Shown: positions 63,913 to 64,000 of the stretch, in pieces | Layout: each line of letters starts with the position of its first letter | Position numbering within the stretch: the stretch's first letter is position 1 | Origin: Arsenophonus sp052174475 | GTDB taxonomy: Bacteria; Pseudomonadota; Gammaproteobacteria; Enterobacterales; Enterobacteriaceae | Reading direction: 5' to 3' | Assembly (NCBI GenBank): GCA_052174475.1 | Contig: JBQMRO010000061.1 | Span: 186,001-250,000, forward strand | Length of the DNA stretch: 64,000 nucleotides | Notes under the pieces: model-generated | Databases searched by the model: none | Told to the model about the DNA's origin: nothing | The model's input: the letters and a program-made list of their open reading frames with translations, nothing else | Made by a program: the position numbers and the translations under genes

Positions 63913-64000
63913 GTGAATCTGTTAAGTTATTTACAGCGAATAGGTCGTGCTTTGATGGTACCTGTTGCTGTGCTGCCCGCCGCTGCAATTTTAATGGGAA
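63913..64000 (+). CDS. nagE: N-acetylglucosamine PTS permease, start only
   Basis: Only the first 29 codons lie in the window. They read VNLLSYLQRIGRALMVPVAV and LPAAAILMG, parallel to E. coli NagE (MNILGFFQRLGRALQLPIAVLP). NagE is the EIICBA protein that imports and phosphorylates N-acetylglucosamine. I choose the GTG at 63913: AAGGAAGGAG precedes it at a good distance. Together with nagB and nagA this would give a complete pathway from external N-acetylglucosamine to fructose-6-phosphate. It diverges from nagB as in E. coli. Whether the rest of the gene is intact cannot be seen here. Confidence 0.88.
   Translation, partial: MNLLSYLQRIGRALMVPVAVLPAAAILMG

Noticed and set aside
1..64000. A novel defence, toxin-antitoxin, retron or secondary-metabolite system
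   Set aside because: All intact genes are common housekeeping genes, and the repeats resolve into IS256, IS1595-like and IS481 families; no unexplained intact gene cluster remains.

Overview
The window reads as a piece of a decaying gammaproteobacterial chromosome, most likely an Enterobacterales insect symbiont at an intermediate stage of genome reduction. An Arsenophonus- or Sodalis-like organism is my guess; no marker here fixes the genus. The reasons are: strongly AT-rich sequence, about 18 intact housekeeping genes that align end to end with their E. coli counterparts, at least 12 genes present only as frameshifted wrecks in their ancestral places, and a heavy load of dead insertion sequences. 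I see no CRISPR array, prophage, toxin island or intact novel system.

Layout. 1-8915: a dead IS256 copy, yecN, then aspS-(nudB remnant)-yebC-(ruvC remnant), an unassigned AT-rich stretch, a convergent dead arcA/creA pair and a second IS256. 9024-19421: the minus-strand leuS-lptE-holA-nadD-(IS256)-(rsfS remnant)-(rlmH remnant)-mrdA-mrdB block, in E. coli order. 19422-26882: mostly debris (one IS1595-like element, a gltL remnant, three IS256 copies or parts) around coaD. 26946-32590: intact recD behind wrecked recB and ptrA. 32650-43392: four IS256 copies, a split IS1595, an IS481 fragment, and pit as the only intact gene. 43754-50670: lnt-ybeX-ybeY intact, ybeZ and miaB dead, IS256 between them. 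50852-54180: ubiF, an IS481 copy and the metT-leuW-glnU tRNA operon with a clear promoter. 55031-64000: more IS256 and IS1595, then nagA-nagB and, past a nested IS481/IS1595 complex, the first 88 bases of nagE.

Three transposon families explain most of the gene-free DNA: IS256 (12 near-full copies of about 1.26-1.41 kb plus one 5' fragment; the first is cut by the window edge), an IS1595-like element of about 1.02 kb (three full copies, one split copy, one ends-only remnant) and IS481 (one near-complete, one interrupted, two fragments). All are full of stops and frameshifts.

What survives is a coherent minimum: aspartyl- and leucyl-tRNA synthetases, lateral wall growth (PBP2/RodA), LPS and lipoprotein export or maturation (LptE, Lnt), NAD and CoA synthesis (NadD, CoaD), the DNA polymerase delta subunit (HolA), ubiquinone synthesis (UbiF), phosphate uptake (Pit), YbeY and amino-sugar use (NagA/NagB/NagE). 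What is lost is regulation (ArcA, CreA; no NagC seen), recombination (RuvC, RecB) and RNA or ribosome fine-tuning (MiaB, RlmH, RsfS). The most unusual signal is the number of near-perfect hairpins and palindromes inside the dead transposons, several at the same site in different copies.
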